From assembly GCA_036505615.1 (NCBI GenBank), contig DASXTB010000335.1:1-6487 (forward strand): 6,487 bases of DNA. Direction: 5' to 3'. The notes under the pieces were generated by a model. It was not told where the DNA came from and searched no databases. It saw only the letters and a program-made list of their open reading frames with translations. The position numbers and the translations under genes were made by a program. Numbering within the stretch: position 1 is the stretch's first letter; the number at the start of each line of letters is the position of its first letter. The DNA comes from DASXTB01 sp036505615 (lineage in GTDB: Bacteria > Acidobacteriota > UBA6911 > JACQSX01). Below are positions 1 to 5,398 of the stretch, piece by piece.

Positions 1-2
1 TG

Positions 3-614
3 CTCGGGTCTCAAAAAGATAGCCCGGTTCAGATAGCCTCGGTCAGCACTTCTACTACCTATCTTTTCAATGGAGCGCTGATTTTGAATGGCAGCGAATC
101 GCCGTTAGTAGAGCTTCAGATTGGATGGGTCATGCAGGGCCACAGACCAGGCGAGGAGCGGAAACTCAACGCTCTACAATGGGGTTCATTCATGTCAGTT
201 AGGGTGTCCGTTGAGCCAGGCAAGTCCGGCGAGATCGGAGCGGAATTTGATTGGAGCTTAGCCGATTTGTTATCTCAAGCGATAGATTTAGGGCTTGAGC
301 ACTTCGTTCTAAAGTTCGGAATCATAAGAGCGAAGTTTGCGGATGGTACGACTTTTACCTACGATCTCGCGGCGGGGCGTGACTTCTTGGAAGATCCAGA
401 TAATGCGCTGGCTATAAAAGCGCACAGGGCTCTCCCAACAAGTGTAATAGAACGATTCACTGAAAAGGCAAGAATTAGGGCGGACGAAAATCAGAAGCTG
501 CTTCATGAGAGAAAGAAGATTTCCCTAAAATCCACAAAGACTCGCCAGGGGCTTACAGGTCCACAGTTTCTTACCCGCGAGGGCAAGCGCAGCCTCACTG
601 CTCCAGCAACCTAG
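3..614 (+). CDS. Hypothetical protein, 5'-truncated by the window edge
   Basis: I do not recognise this gene. The reading frame is open from the first complete codon (position 3) to a TAG at 612-614, about 203 residues. A TTG at 84 could be read as a start, but the frame continues upstream with protein-like sequence (SPVQIASVSTSTTYLFNGAL), so the true start probably lies left of the window. The visible part looks like a beta-rich domain: alternating hydrophobic stretches (LVELQIGWVMQG, MSVRVSVEPG), then FADGTTFTYDL near the end of the conserved-looking part. The last 60 or so residues are charged and rich in Lys and Arg, possibly a disordered tail. No catalytic motif, zinc site or membrane segment is visible. 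Codon use looks like genuine coding sequence, but function is unknown. It stands apart from the downstream genes, separated by 271 bp and a tRNA. Confidence 0.72.
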   Translation, partial: LGSQKDSPVQIASVSTSTTYLFNGALILNGSESPLVELQIGWVMQGHRPGEERKLNALQWGSFMSVRVSVEPGKSGEIGAEFDWSLADLLSQAIDLGLEHFVLKFGIIRAKFADGTTFTYDLAAGRDFLEDPDNALAIKAHRALPTSVIERFTEKARIRADENQKLLHERKKISLKSTKTRQGLTGPQFLTREGKRSLTAPAT

Positions 615-885
615 CTTCTGCTGCAAGACCACTAACAGTAAAATCTATTGCACCAATAGTGGCTCAAGCTGTAGCGTCTCGTTCCTGGAGACAAGCGGCG
701 GGCCCGACCACATAAAAGGCCAATGGGGCATCTAATCGAGCGCGCCGTAGATTTTTTCTTGTCGCTCTTCGCCGCCTCTGGCGTTCCTGCATGGCTTTCG
801 CGGAATCGCCTTGCGCAAAAGCGCGGGCAAAGACAGCCATTTCGAGTGAGCCGTAGAAATGGTAAACTCTTGATTTTAAACATGT
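615..885. other. Intergenic spacer without a convincing gene
   Basis: This stretch lies between the truncated gene and the tRNA. Short ORFs cross it on both strands, but none has a recognisable product or ribosome binding site. It contains a small perfect stem-loop at 645-659 (CTATTG, loop CAC, CAATAG) that is not followed by a T run, and a possible tRNA promoter at its right end. Confidence 0.6.
860..868 (+). promoter_or_regulatory. Possible extended -10 promoter for the tRNA
   Basis: TGGTAAACT carries the TGn extension plus a TATAAT-like hexamer (TAAACT, 4 of 6 matches) and ends 17 bp before the mature 5' end of the tRNA. A transcript would begin about 10 nt before the tRNA, leaving a short leader for RNase P to remove. 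No good -35 box is visible, so this is a weak call. Confidence 0.35.
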
Positions 886-959
886 GCGCCTGTAGCTCAG
901 GTGGATAGAGCAGGGGTTTCCTAAACCCCGTGCCGGGGGTTCGAGTCCTCCCAGGCGCA
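886..959 (+). tRNA. tRNA-Arg (anticodon CCT)
   Basis: The sequence folds into a complete 74-nt cloverleaf. The acceptor stem is GCGCCTG (886-892) with CAGGCGC (952-958). The D stem is GCTC/GAGC (895-898/908-911). The anticodon stem is GGGGT/ACCCC (913-917/925-929), with loop TTCCTAA placing CCT at 920-922. The T stem is GGGGG/CCTCC with one G-T pair (935-939/947-951) and loop TTCGAGT. The discriminator base is A959. CCA is not encoded (TTT follows), so it must be added by nucleotidyltransferase. It decodes AGG, a codon typically read by its own minor tRNA. The 3' end is followed within 4 bp by an inverted repeat array. Confidence 0.97.
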
Positions 960-962
960 TTT

Positions 963-1092
963 GAGCTGTCAGCTCTCAGCGATCAGCCGTCAGCTATCAG
1001 CTCAGCAGTGATCAGCAGTGGGCGAAACGCCACATTGCAGATGACAGCTGATGGCTGAGAGCTGACAGCTGAAAGCTCAGAGCTGATAGCTC
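963..1092. repeat. Inverted array of 7-bp repeats forming a long hairpin
   Basis: The right arm is seven consecutive heptads in perfect phase (1043-1091): GACAGCT, GATGGCT, GAGAGCT, GACAGCT, GAAAGCT, CAGAGCT, GATAGCT, consensus GANAGCT. The left arm is five heptads of the complementary form AGCTNTC (964-998), then a degenerate continuation with AGCAGTG twice (1004-1010, 1014-1020). The arms pair as one long imperfect stem. The centre holds a small hairpin, GGCG-AAA-CGCC (1021-1031). The array starts 3 bp after the tRNA and ends 10 bp before the GAGG of the next gene. ATTTT follows the right arm, so it could act as a weak terminator after the tRNA. Units this short without spacers rule out CRISPR. 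Confidence 0.88.
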
Positions 1093-1114
1093 TATTTTCA
1101 ACGAGGAAAATTCT

Positions 1115-1852
1115 TTGGCGACCAAACACCTTACGCGGCGGGAGCTGAAACGCGAAGATACAATTTATTCTTCTCTTTCAAAGGTGTCATCGGCACTGCA
1201 GCAACGCACGTCTCTGGTCATTACCATAGCAGGCGTCATCGCAGTGGCCATTTTAGGATTTTTTCTGTGGCGCAATTACGAGCAGTCGCGGGACGTGCAG
1301 GCGCAGAAACAGTTCGGGGATGCGCTGGAGCTTTTCCACGGCGCAGTGGTGAGTTCCTCTCCTGCGACGCAGAGCCAGAACAACCGGCCCCTTTTTGCAA
1401 GCGAAGAGGAGAAGTATCGAAAAGCGCTGGATAAGTTCAACCAGGTTTATCGGCAGTATCCGTCTCGGAAGATCGGCGTCCTGGCCCTTTATTACACCGC
1501 GCTTTCGCAGCACAACTTGAAGAATGACAAAGAGGCAATGCGAATCCTCCAGCAACTCGATAAGAGCTCCGACGCGGAAGTGCGCAGTCTGGGGCGAGGC
1601 GCGCTTGCAGACATATATCGGGCCAACAAGATGAACGAACAGGCAATGCAGACCTACCAGAGCATGTTGAAGGATCCGGAAAACCGGTATCCAAAGGATG
1701 CGCTGCTGGCCACTATGGGGGAAACCGCTGAAGCGATGGGCAGGAACAGCGAGGCGGCCGGCTATTACCAGCGTCTTGCGCGCGAACATGCTCAGTCGAC
1801 TTATGTTTCCCAAGCGCAGGCGCGGCTGGCGGCTCTGCAACCGCCCAAATGA
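1115..1852 (+). CDS. Membrane-anchored tetratricopeptide-repeat protein (YfgM-like)
   Basis: This is a 245-residue protein with a short, basic, cytoplasmic N-terminus (about residues 1-31, rich in Lys and Arg). One hydrophobic membrane segment follows (about 33-52, core VITIAGVIAVAILGFF), then a long, probably periplasmic, helical region. From about residue 98 the sequence has TPR-like helix pairs, such as KALDKFNQVYRQYPS, AMRILQQLDKSS, GALADIYRANKMNEQAMQTY and GETAEAMGRNSEAAGYYQRL. This is the architecture of YfgM-type proteins, which in E. coli associate with the Sec translocon and periplasmic chaperones. The equivalence is inferred from layout, not from a diagnostic motif. The start is TTG at 1115: a GAGG at 1103-1106 lies 8 nt upstream and the frame is closed by TGA at 1070. 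The dGTPase gene begins 3 bp after its stop, suggesting co-transcription. Confidence 0.88.
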   Translation: MATKHLTRRELKREDTIYSSLSKVSSALQQRTSLVITIAGVIAVAILGFFLWRNYEQSRDVQAQKQFGDALELFHGAVVSSSPATQSQNNRPLFASEEEKYRKALDKFNQVYRQYPSRKIGVLALYYTALSQHNLKNDKEAMRILQQLDKSSDAEVRSLGRGALADIYRANKMNEQAMQTYQSMLKDPENRYPKDALLATMGETAEAMGRNSEAAGYYQRLAREHAQSTYVSQAQARLAALQPPK

Positions 1853-1855
1853 TCC

Positions 1856-2995
1856 ATGCCTGATCTCGCTTCGTACGCCATGCGCGAAAGTGAGTCGCTG
1901 GGGCGTCGGTTTGCAGAACCACCGCATCCTTACCGCTCCGAGTACCAGCGGGACCGCGATCGCGTCATCCATTCGCGAGCTTTCCGGCGCCTGGAAAAAA
2001 AGACTCAAGTCTTTGACCCCGATCTGTCGGATCATTTCAGAAACCGTCTCACTCATACTATCGAGGTTGCCCAGATCTCCCGCACTGTGGGCGCGTGCCT
2101 GAATTTGAACACCGATCTGTGTGAGGCGCTGGCCTTGAGTCATGACGTCGGCCACAGCCCGTTCAGCCATACCGGCGAAAAAGTCCTCGACGCAATAATG
2201 CGCCGCTACGGCGAGTCTTTCGACCACAACATTCAAGCTTTGCGCATCGTGGAGAGTTTCGAAGAGAAGTATCCAGATTTTCCCGGGTTGAATCTGACTT
2301 TTGAACTGCGCGAAGGGATCGTGAAGCATTCTCGTGACTATGATCCCAGCGACGTTCGCAATGCTGAGTTGCGCGATTATCTCTTAGATCAGCGACCGCC
2401 CTTGGAAGCGCAGCTGATCGATTTGTCCGACGAGATCGCCTACAATGCCGCCGATATTGACGACGGTTACGAAGCTAAACTGCTTACCGTGGAGATGATC
2501 GTCGCCGAACTTCCGTTGTTTCGGCGTTTTTTTCAGATCGCGGAGCGGGACTATCCGGGGAGAGCCGAGAAGCTGAAATTCAACGTCGCTCTCAAACGTG
2601 TCCTGGACGCGCTCGTCACTGATTTGATCGAGCACTCGCGGAGCCAGATCAACGCTGCCGGAATAGAGACCCTGAAAGACGTGCGCCTAGCGCCGGGACG
2701 GCTGATCCGCTTTGGAGAACTGCAGGAGCGGAACGAGGAGATAAAGCAGTTTCTGGGGCGCCGGCTGTATTGTCATGAAAAAGTAACCACCGGGCGCCAG
2801 GAAGCTGAAACGATTCTAAAAAGGCTATTCGAATTTTATATGGCGAATGCCTCACGCTTGCCAAGAAAATATTTTCTTAGAATCAGTGAAGAATCCCGTC
2901 CTCCCCACCGGGTCGTGTGTGATTACTTGGCAGGAATGACCGACGAATATGTACGCAGAAAATATCAGGAGCACCATCTCCAGATTGAAAGTTAG
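1856..2995 (+). CDS. dgt: Deoxyguanosinetriphosphate triphosphohydrolase-like protein (HD domain dNTPase)
   Basis: This 379-residue cytosolic enzyme is predicted to split dNTPs into deoxynucleoside and tripolyphosphate, tuning the dNTP pool. The family signatures are clear: RDRDRVIHSRAFRRLEKKTQ (32-51), then the HD metal site with H67 (RLTHTIEVAQISR), H96-D97 (ALSHDVGHSPFSHTGE) and D192 (LIDLSDEIAYNAADIDDG). The family motif FDHNIQALR lies at 122-130. All expected metal ligands are present and the length fits the shorter dGTPase-like subfamily, so it should be active. True substrate preference among dNTPs cannot be read from sequence. The ATG at 1856 is chosen over the in-frame ATG at 1880 because the upstream residues (LASYAMRESESLGRR) fit the usual N-terminus of the family. 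No strong ribosome binding site is visible. With a 3-bp gap after the TPR gene, translational coupling is likely. Confidence 0.96.
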   Translation: MPDLASYAMRESESLGRRFAEPPHPYRSEYQRDRDRVIHSRAFRRLEKKTQVFDPDLSDHFRNRLTHTIEVAQISRTVGACLNLNTDLCEALALSHDVGHSPFSHTGEKVLDAIMRRYGESFDHNIQALRIVESFEEKYPDFPGLNLTFELREGIVKHSRDYDPSDVRNAELRDYLLDQRPPLEAQLIDLSDEIAYNAADIDDGYEAKLLTVEMIVAELPLFRRFFQIAERDYPGRAEKLKFNVALKRVLDALVTDLIEHSRSQINAAGIETLKDVRLAPGRLIRFGELQERNEEIKQFLGRRLYCHEKVTTGRQEAETILKRLFEFYMANASRLPRKYFLRISEESRPPHRVVCDYLAGMTDEYVRRKYQEHHLQIES

Positions 2996-3005
2996 CAACC
3001 TTTTT

Positions 3006-3030
3006 TTGACTACTTGAATTAACGTATAAT
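3006..3030 (+). promoter_or_regulatory. Probable promoter for the yceD-rpmF-plsX unit
   Basis: A perfect TATAAT lies at 3025-3030 in the 53-bp gap between dgt and yceD. A good -35-like TTGACT lies at 3006-3011, but the spacer is only 13 bp, shorter than the usual 16-18. At 17-bp spacing the -35 would be the T tract at 3002-3007. Transcription would begin near 3037, leaving a leader of only about 12 nt before the yceD ATG. Confidence 0.6.
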
Positions 3031-3048
3031 CAAAAATTTTAGCTGATT

Positions 3049-3585
3049 ATGATTATCGATGTACTTGAACTTCAGGAGCGGAAGGAACCTCTCATTGTGG
3101 AGCACACCTTCCTGCCCCATGAGATTCCGCTGAAAAACCATCTGTTCGCGCTGCGCAATCCAGTGCGATTCGCCGGTTCCATCACTCCTGTTGCTGCTCA
3201 CGACATTCGCATCCAGGGGACTCTGTCCACTCGGGTGGACTTGGTGTGCGTGCGCTGCTTGCAGGGCTTCCAGGAGGAGATTAAAAAATCTTTCGATCTC
3301 ACTTACGTGCCAAACGAGGAAATACAGTTTGCTGAAGAAGTCGAGCTGACATATGAAGACCTGGATGTGGGCTTTTTCAGCGAATTCAAGATAGATTTGA
3401 ATTCTGTTATAATTGAACAAATCATGTTGGAAATCCCAATGAAGCCGGTTTGTTCTCCAACGTGTCGGGGATTGTGCGACCAGTGCGGGGCAAACTTAAA
3501 TTTGCGTTCGTGCGATTGTGTCAAGAAGAATGATGATCCTCGCTGGGCTCGTCTTGCAGAGCTGCGTGACCGATTTAAAAAGTAA
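3049..3585 (+). CDS. yceD: YceD family protein (DUF177), probable 23S rRNA/ribosome-linked factor
   Basis: This 178-residue protein of the YceD/DUF177 family is nearly always encoded just before rpmF. The family has been linked to 23S rRNA accumulation and large-subunit biogenesis; the biochemical role is poorly defined. The N-terminus (MIIDVLELQERK) matches the usual opening. A CxxC pair occurs at C67/C70 (LVCVRCL). The C-terminus has a cysteine cluster at 135, 139, 143, 146, 155 and 157 (CSPTCRGLCDQCGANLN, then SCDC), suggesting a bound metal, probably zinc. The closing DPRWARLAEL segment is also family-typical. No Shine-Dalgarno sequence is seen before the ATG, and the predicted leader is about 12 nt, so initiation may be nearly leaderless. 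The TAA stop lies inside the ribosome binding site of rpmF, so the two are coupled. Confidence 0.95.
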   Translation: MIIDVLELQERKEPLIVEHTFLPHEIPLKNHLFALRNPVRFAGSITPVAAHDIRIQGTLSTRVDLVCVRCLQGFQEEIKKSFDLTYVPNEEIQFAEEVELTYEDLDVGFFSEFKIDLNSVIIEQIMLEIPMKPVCSPTCRGLCDQCGANLNLRSCDCVKKNDDPRWARLAELRDRFKK

Positions 3586-3589
3586 GGAG
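3583..3589 (+). promoter_or_regulatory. Shine-Dalgarno of rpmF overlapping the yceD stop
   Basis: TAAGGAG is a strong ribosome binding site that also contains the yceD stop codon TAA. It is 5 nt from the ATG at 3595 and only 2 nt from the in-frame TTG at 3592, which selects ATG 3595 as the rpmF start. The overlap implies that ribosomes finishing yceD stay near the rpmF start. Confidence 0.85.
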
Positions 3590-3594
3590 CTTTG

Positions 3595-3777
3595 ATGCCG
3601 AATCCCAAAAGACGACATTCCAAATCCCGTTCTTCGAAACGTCGCGCTCACGATGCACTAAAAGCGGTGTCGCTCTCCATTTGTCCTCAGTGCCACGAGC
3701 GCATTCTTCCCCATCGAGCCTGTCCGCACTGCGGCTACTACAAGGGCCGGCAGGTAATCGAAGTCGAAGAGAGCTGA
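3595..3777 (+). CDS. rpmF: Large ribosomal subunit protein bL32
   Basis: This 60-residue basic protein of the 50S subunit has the conserved opening MPNPKRRHSKSRSSKRRAH, a hallmark of L32. It has a complete four-cysteine zinc ribbon: C30-PQ-C33 and C43-PH-C46, followed by GYYKGR. This is the zinc-binding form of L32; some bacteria also carry a zinc-free copy, but none is in this window. The length is normal. An in-frame TTG three bases upstream is rejected as start because it would sit too close to the TAAGGAG site and would add a residue absent from the family. It is co-transcribed with yceD and, after a 54-bp gap, plsX. Confidence 0.97.
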   Translation: MPNPKRRHSKSRSSKRRAHDALKAVSLSICPQCHERILPHRACPHCGYYKGRQVIEVEES

Positions 3778-3831
3778 TACATCTAGGGGCAAAGGCTCGC
3801 ACTCCTACATGGGCTCGACCCAAGTGGCCAG

Positions 3832-4833
3832 ATGAATACTATCGTTGTCGATGCAATGGGGAGCGACAATGCTCCCTACAGCGAGATTGAAGGAGTGGTC
3901 AAAGCGGTCAAGGAATTTCCTGTTGCCGTGACGCTGGTAGGCCGCGAAGAGTTCATACGCCGGGTCCTCAGGCAACACGACGTTAGGGGATTACCTATCA
4001 AGGTTGTTCACGCCGCCGAAGCAATCACGATGACTGAGGCGGTTGCCACCGCGGTCCGCAAGAAGAAGGAAAGTTCCATCCATGTGGCCTGTCGGATGGT
4101 TCGCGACGGGCTTGCGCAGGGCTTTGTAAGCGCCGGCAACACGGGCGCCGTTATGGCCGTCAGCAAGATGGTCATGGGAACGCTTGAGGCGGTAGATAGG
4201 CCCGGGTTGGCTGCCGTCCTTCCCACCAAGAATGGAGCATCTGTGCTGATCGACGTGGGAGCCAACGTCGACTGCAAGCCGCATCAGATGGTCCAGTTTG
4301 CAATCATGGGGCACATCTACTGCAAGAATATTCTGCATAAGCAGAAACCCACCATCGGTCTGATGTCCATCGGAGAAGAAGAGAGCAAGGGTAATGAACT
4401 GACCAAGGAAGTTTATAAGATTCTCACCGCTTCGAAATTGAACTTTGTTGGGAATGTAGAAGGACGCGATGTCTACGATGGCAAAATCGACGTGATTGTG
4501 TGCGACGGATTCACCGGAAACGTAGCATTGAAGATCAGCGAAGGTTTAATCGAAGCCGTGTTGAAGCTGTTGAAAGAGGAGCTTTCCCGAAACTGGACGT
4601 CGAAAGTCGGAGCCTTGCTTACCCAGCAGTCTTTTCGATCGCTGAAGCGAAAGCTCGATTATTCAGAGTACGGCGGCGCTCCTCTGCTTGGCGTCCGGGG
4701 TATAACGATCATTTGCCATGGCCGTTCCAACAGCAACGCCATTAAGAACGCGGTTCGAGTGGCTAATGAGTATTGTGAAATGAATACCAACGACCGGATC
4801 CGGCAAGAGATTTCCTCGTTAGCGGCTGTCTAG
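3832..4833 (+). CDS. plsX: Phosphate acyltransferase PlsX
   Basis: This enzyme converts long-chain acyl-ACP and phosphate to acyl-phosphate, the donor used by PlsY to acylate glycerol-3-phosphate in phospholipid synthesis; it acts at the inner face of the membrane. The 333-residue length is normal. Landmarks in order are VVDAMGSDNAP (5-15; the family usually has GGDHAP, so G-to-S and H-to-N changes are seen), SAGNTGAVMA (100-109), ASVLIDVGANVDCKPHQMVQ (136-155), GEEESKGNEL, FVGNVEGRD, DVIVCDGFTGNVALK, and near the end YGGAPLLGVRG with a CHGRSN segment. All core blocks are present, so the gene looks intact. The ATG at 3832 gives the standard N-terminus, but the ribosome binding site is poor. 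It follows rpmF by 54 bp. The usual downstream partner fabH does not follow. Confidence 0.97.
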   Translation: MNTIVVDAMGSDNAPYSEIEGVVKAVKEFPVAVTLVGREEFIRRVLRQHDVRGLPIKVVHAAEAITMTEAVATAVRKKKESSIHVACRMVRDGLAQGFVSAGNTGAVMAVSKMVMGTLEAVDRPGLAAVLPTKNGASVLIDVGANVDCKPHQMVQFAIMGHIYCKNILHKQKPTIGLMSIGEEESKGNELTKEVYKILTASKLNFVGNVEGRDVYDGKIDVIVCDGFTGNVALKISEGLIEAVLKLLKEELSRNWTSKVGALLTQQSFRSLKRKLDYSEYGGAPLLGVRGITIICHGRSNSNAIKNAVRVANEYCEMNTNDRIRQEISSLAAV

Positions 4834-4859
4834 ATTATTAACAAACACTCCATCGCAGT

Positions 4860-4874
4860 GGCGCAGGGAGCGCC
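4860..4874 (+). other. Small GC hairpin after plsX
   Basis: GGCGC (4860-4864), loop AGGGA, GCGCC (4870-4874) make a perfect 5-bp stem 26 bp after the plsX stop. No T run follows directly (the first is at 4905-4911), so it is not a standard intrinsic terminator. Confidence 0.4.
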
Positions 4875-4893
4875 GTCGCAGAGTTACTGACTG

Positions 4894-4982
4894 GTGAAAT
4901 CTTGTTTTTTTGGAAAGATTGCGACTTTTTTCAACACCGGGCCGTTGACGTGATACCGGACCGTGAAATCTGGTTTTTCTGA
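4894..4982. repeat. Pair of 20-bp direct repeats with T tracts
   Basis: GTGAAATCTTGTTTTTTTGG (4894-4913) recurs as GTGAAATCTGGTTTTTCTGA (4963-4982), 17 of 20 identical and 69 bp apart. The second copy lies in a possible weak stem (GAAATCTGGT at 4965-4974 with ACCAAGTTTTC at 4982-4992). A further T run is at 4925-4931. The T tracts could assist transcription termination, but the preceding stems are poor. Confidence 0.7.
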
Positions 4983-5006
4983 CCAAGTTTTCAGCGAGGA
5001 GGGCGG

Positions 5007-5285
5007 TGGCCGCTTCAGCGGCCATTCCCGGAGGGTTTAAGGCCCGCCGTCCTTACGGCGGGTTGGCGGCCCATTAGACAATCCCTGAAGCCGCTTCCAG
5101 CGGCTTTCTGGATGCCGGCTTTAGCCATTCCCCCGGGGCAAGGGAAAACTTGTCACGCGAAAATGACGGCTAAAGGCGGGGGAGAAGGCCGCTGGAAGCG
5201 GCCTCGTTTGGACTAATGATGCCTGATCAACCCGCCGTAAAGACGGCGGGCCTTACACCCTTCGGGGAAGGCCGCTGAAGCGGCC
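5007..5285. repeat. Composite palindrome: six hairpins in three mirrored pairs
   Basis: Six short stem-loops form three inverted pairs. A is TGGCCGCT-TC-AGCGGCCA (5007-5024), mirrored by GGCCGCT-GA-AGCGGCC (5270-5285). B is CCCGCCGT-CCTT-ACGGCGGG (5043-5062), mirrored by CCCGCCGT-AAAG-ACGGCGGG (5231-5250). C is AAGCCGCT-TCC-AGCGGCTT (5088-5106), mirrored by AGGCCGCT-GGA-AGCGGCCT (5186-5204). An inner pair, CTTTAGCC (5119-5126) and GGCTAAAG (5168-5175), flanks the core, which contains CCCCGGGG (5131-5138). The midpoint sums of the pairs are 10293, 10293, 10292 and 10294, so all share one axis near 5146. Segments between A and B also match in inverted form. The element can fold either as one long stem or as a row of hairpins. 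No ORF or transposase is inside it. It could be a MITE-like element, a structured RNA or a regulatory spacer. Confidence 0.9.
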
Positions 5286-5338
5286 CGCTTTCACGCTCTA
5301 ATGGATCATGGATTCAGTCAATTACCAGCTCTTTGGTT

Positions 5339-5354
5339 GTGGCCTTACGGCCAC
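5339..5354 (+). other. Hairpin in the fabD leader
   Basis: GTGGCC (5339-5344), loop TTAC, GGCCAC (5349-5354) form a perfect 6-bp stem ending 44 bp before the fabD ATG. It shares CCTTACGG with hairpin B of the larger palindrome (5051-5058 has the same bases), so it may belong to the same repeat family. A role in controlling fabD translation is possible but unproven. Confidence 0.6.
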
Positions 5355-5398
5355 GGTGGGCACGTGCGCGTGATCGTGAACATGATCGGCTCTTTAGG

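Larger units (their letters stand above)
4834..5398. other. Repeat- and hairpin-rich non-coding region between plsX and fabD
   Basis: These 565 bp hold no credible gene. From left to right I see a small GC hairpin (4860-4874), a 20-bp direct repeat pair with T tracts (4894-4982), a large composite palindrome (5007-5285), a short hairpin (5339-5354), then the fabD start. fabH is commonly found at this position in related gene clusters. The region may be transcribed as a spacer between plsX and fabD, or it may separate two transcripts; no convincing terminator or promoter decides this. Confidence 0.8.

Noticed and set aside
645..659. Stem-loop as an intrinsic terminator for the first gene
   Set aside because: The stem CTATTG/CAATAG is perfect, but no T run follows, so a terminator call is not supported.
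723..908. 61-residue ORF on the plus strand
   Set aside because: It runs into the tRNA, has no ribosome binding site and shows no recognisable protein features.
664..960. 98-residue ORF on the minus strand
   Set aside because: Its N-terminus (GGLEPPARGLGNPCSIHLS) is the antisense translation of the tRNA, a well-known false-gene pattern. The rest has no family features.
963..1092. CRISPR array
   Set aside because: The units are 7 bp, contiguous and without spacers, and there are no cas genes nearby.
1253..2329. 358-residue ORF on the minus strand
   Set aside because: It lies opposite the TPR gene and dgt, both of which have clear family sequence. The frame is open because of GC-biased codon use on the other strand.
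4903..4931. Rho-independent terminator for plsX
   Set aside because: T runs exist (4905-4911, 4925-4931), but the stems before them are short or AT-rich, and the GC hairpin at 4860-4874 is too far away.
4819..5025. 68-residue minus-strand ORF after plsX
   Set aside because: It is translated from the direct-repeat and hairpin DNA and has no protein family signal.
5333..5398. Upstream TTG start for fabD
   Set aside because: The extra 22 residues are encoded by hairpin leader DNA and are absent from the family; the ATG at 5399 gives the standard FabD N-terminus and length.
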